Shown: piece by piece, positions 63,462 through 64,000 of the stretch
Layout of the letters: every line of letters begins with the position of its first letter
How positions within the stretch are numbered: the stretch's first letter is position 1
Assembly (NCBI RefSeq): GCF_030269665.1
Contig: NZ_BSTS01000015.1
Coordinates: forward strand, 1-64,000
Reading direction: 5' to 3'
DNA: 64,000 bases
From: Actinomycetospora sp. NBRC 106375
GTDB lineage: Bacteria; Actinomycetota; Actinomycetes; Mycobacteriales; Pseudonocardiaceae
Translations under genes and position numbers: made by a program
Notes under the pieces: generated by a model
Databases searched by the model: none
The model's input: only the letters and a program-made list of their open reading frames with translations
Told to the model about the DNA's origin: nothing

Positions 63462-63679
63462 CCCACCCCGTCCACCCGGTCGGCTCAGCCCCTGCTCCAG
63501 CGCACGTCACGGCGAGGTTGTCCCTCGGTCGTGTGAGTTCCGAGATCGGGCCGTTATCGAGTCGTGACATCACTCGTTGGTCGACTCAAGGGAACGCCGC
63601 GTCACGTTCCCGGACGTACAGGGTCTGCGACCCCGTGCGTCGACCACGCTTCCCACCCTGACGCGAGAGGTTCCCGAAC

Positions 63680-64000
63680 ATGGGCACGCACTCCGCCCGC
63701 CGCTCCGGCGGCGCCATGACCACCGTCGCGAGCCGTGGGCTCTTCACCGCCACTGCCGCGTTCGCGCTGGTCGGCGGCAGCGCCGGAATGGCGTTCGCCG
63801 GTGAGGCCCCGTCGCACGGGCACGAGAGCTCGAGCGACAGCGACCACGGCAGCGAGCACAAGAGCAGCGAGAACTGCGAGATCCGGATCGTCGACAAGGG
63901 CGGCGAGACGGTCGGCCACGTGGCCAACACCGCCACGGGCAACGCGACCGCCTCCACGCTCGAGACCGTCAACGCCGCGAGCAAGCCGGTGCACGACGCC
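63680..64000 (+). CDS. Exported Ser/His-rich protein, 5' part
   Basis: The frame starts at ATG 63680 and runs off the window after about 107 residues. A signal peptide (SRGLFTATAAFALVGGSAGMAFA, cleaved near residue 40) is followed by a Ser/Asp/His-rich stretch (GHESSSDSDHGSEHKSSE) that may bind metal. A Cys-containing segment (NCEIRIVDKGGETVG) and repeated Ala/Thr/Asn (NTATGNATAS) come next. It is a secreted or surface protein of unknown family. The 218 bases before it show no clear promoter. Confidence 0.6.
   Translation, partial: MGTHSARRSGGAMTTVASRGLFTATAAFALVGGSAGMAFAGEAPSHGHESSSDSDHGSEHKSSENCEIRIVDKGGETVGHVANTATGNATASTLETVNAASKPVHDA

Overview
The window looks like chromosomal DNA of a high-GC actinomycete, most likely of the Pseudonocardiaceae (Pseudonocardia/Actinomycetospora type). 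Most genes have strongly G/C-biased third codon positions and frequent GTG starts. Typical families of that group are present: a DUF222/13E12 HNH protein, a BTAD-AAA regulator, a class F sortase, a DUF3376 patatin and DUF2235 lipases. I see no rRNA or tRNA genes and no CRISPR array. Homology statements come from recognising motifs, not from a search.

Layout. 1-433 is the decayed right end of an ISL3-family insertion sequence. 0.6-13.5 kb is an exopolysaccharide cluster read entirely leftward: two priming sugar-phosphate transferases in tandem, a GT2, a Wzz-like protein, a Wzy-like polymerase, a GT4, a Wzx-like flippase, another GT4 and two Gfo/Idh/MocA oxidoreductases. Its 0.6-10.2 kb part is visibly richer in A/T than the rest, suggesting acquisition by transfer. 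14-20.6 kb holds a large BTAD-AAA regulator, a divergent permuted-papain amidase and the DUF222-HNH protein.

20.8-31.2 kb is the most interesting block. An MntA/HepT-like toxin-antitoxin pair runs into a DUF2235 lipase. Facing it, read leftward, are a DUF3376 patatin lipase, two large mutually similar beta-rich proteins (one with zinc-finger and membrane segments and one apparent frameshift), a small zinc-ribbon protein and a TIR-domain effector; the last four are joined by 4-base ATGA/GTGA overlaps. This resembles a multi-effector defence or conflict locus that I cannot match to a named system.

31.2-34.7 kb has a divergent region with a perfect 41-bp tandem repeat and a hairpin covering a start codon, an orphan LuxR-type response regulator, a GH18-like protein without its catalytic Glu and a broken GDP-L-fucose synthase gene. 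35-50 kb mixes housekeeping-like genes with what may be one dispersed envelope-lipid or glycoconjugate pathway: His phosphatase, LPG-synthase-type membrane protein, methyltransferase, GT4, degenerate PTPS/QueD homologue, zinc-free MDR dehydrogenase and a CDP-alcohol phosphotransferase/sulfatase fusion. PBP1, an L,D-transpeptidase and a TetR/aldo-keto reductase pair with two operator palindromes lie between them. 50-64 kb carries small unknown proteins, a repeat-rich spacer, a Wzz-like protein, a DUF4397-sortase, a C39-like peptidase with calcium-binding loops, an OatA-like acyltransferase and a second DUF2235 protein. Five related palindromes (GTGAGC...GCTCAC) sit at gene ends between 39 and 58 kb, usually overlapping stop codons.
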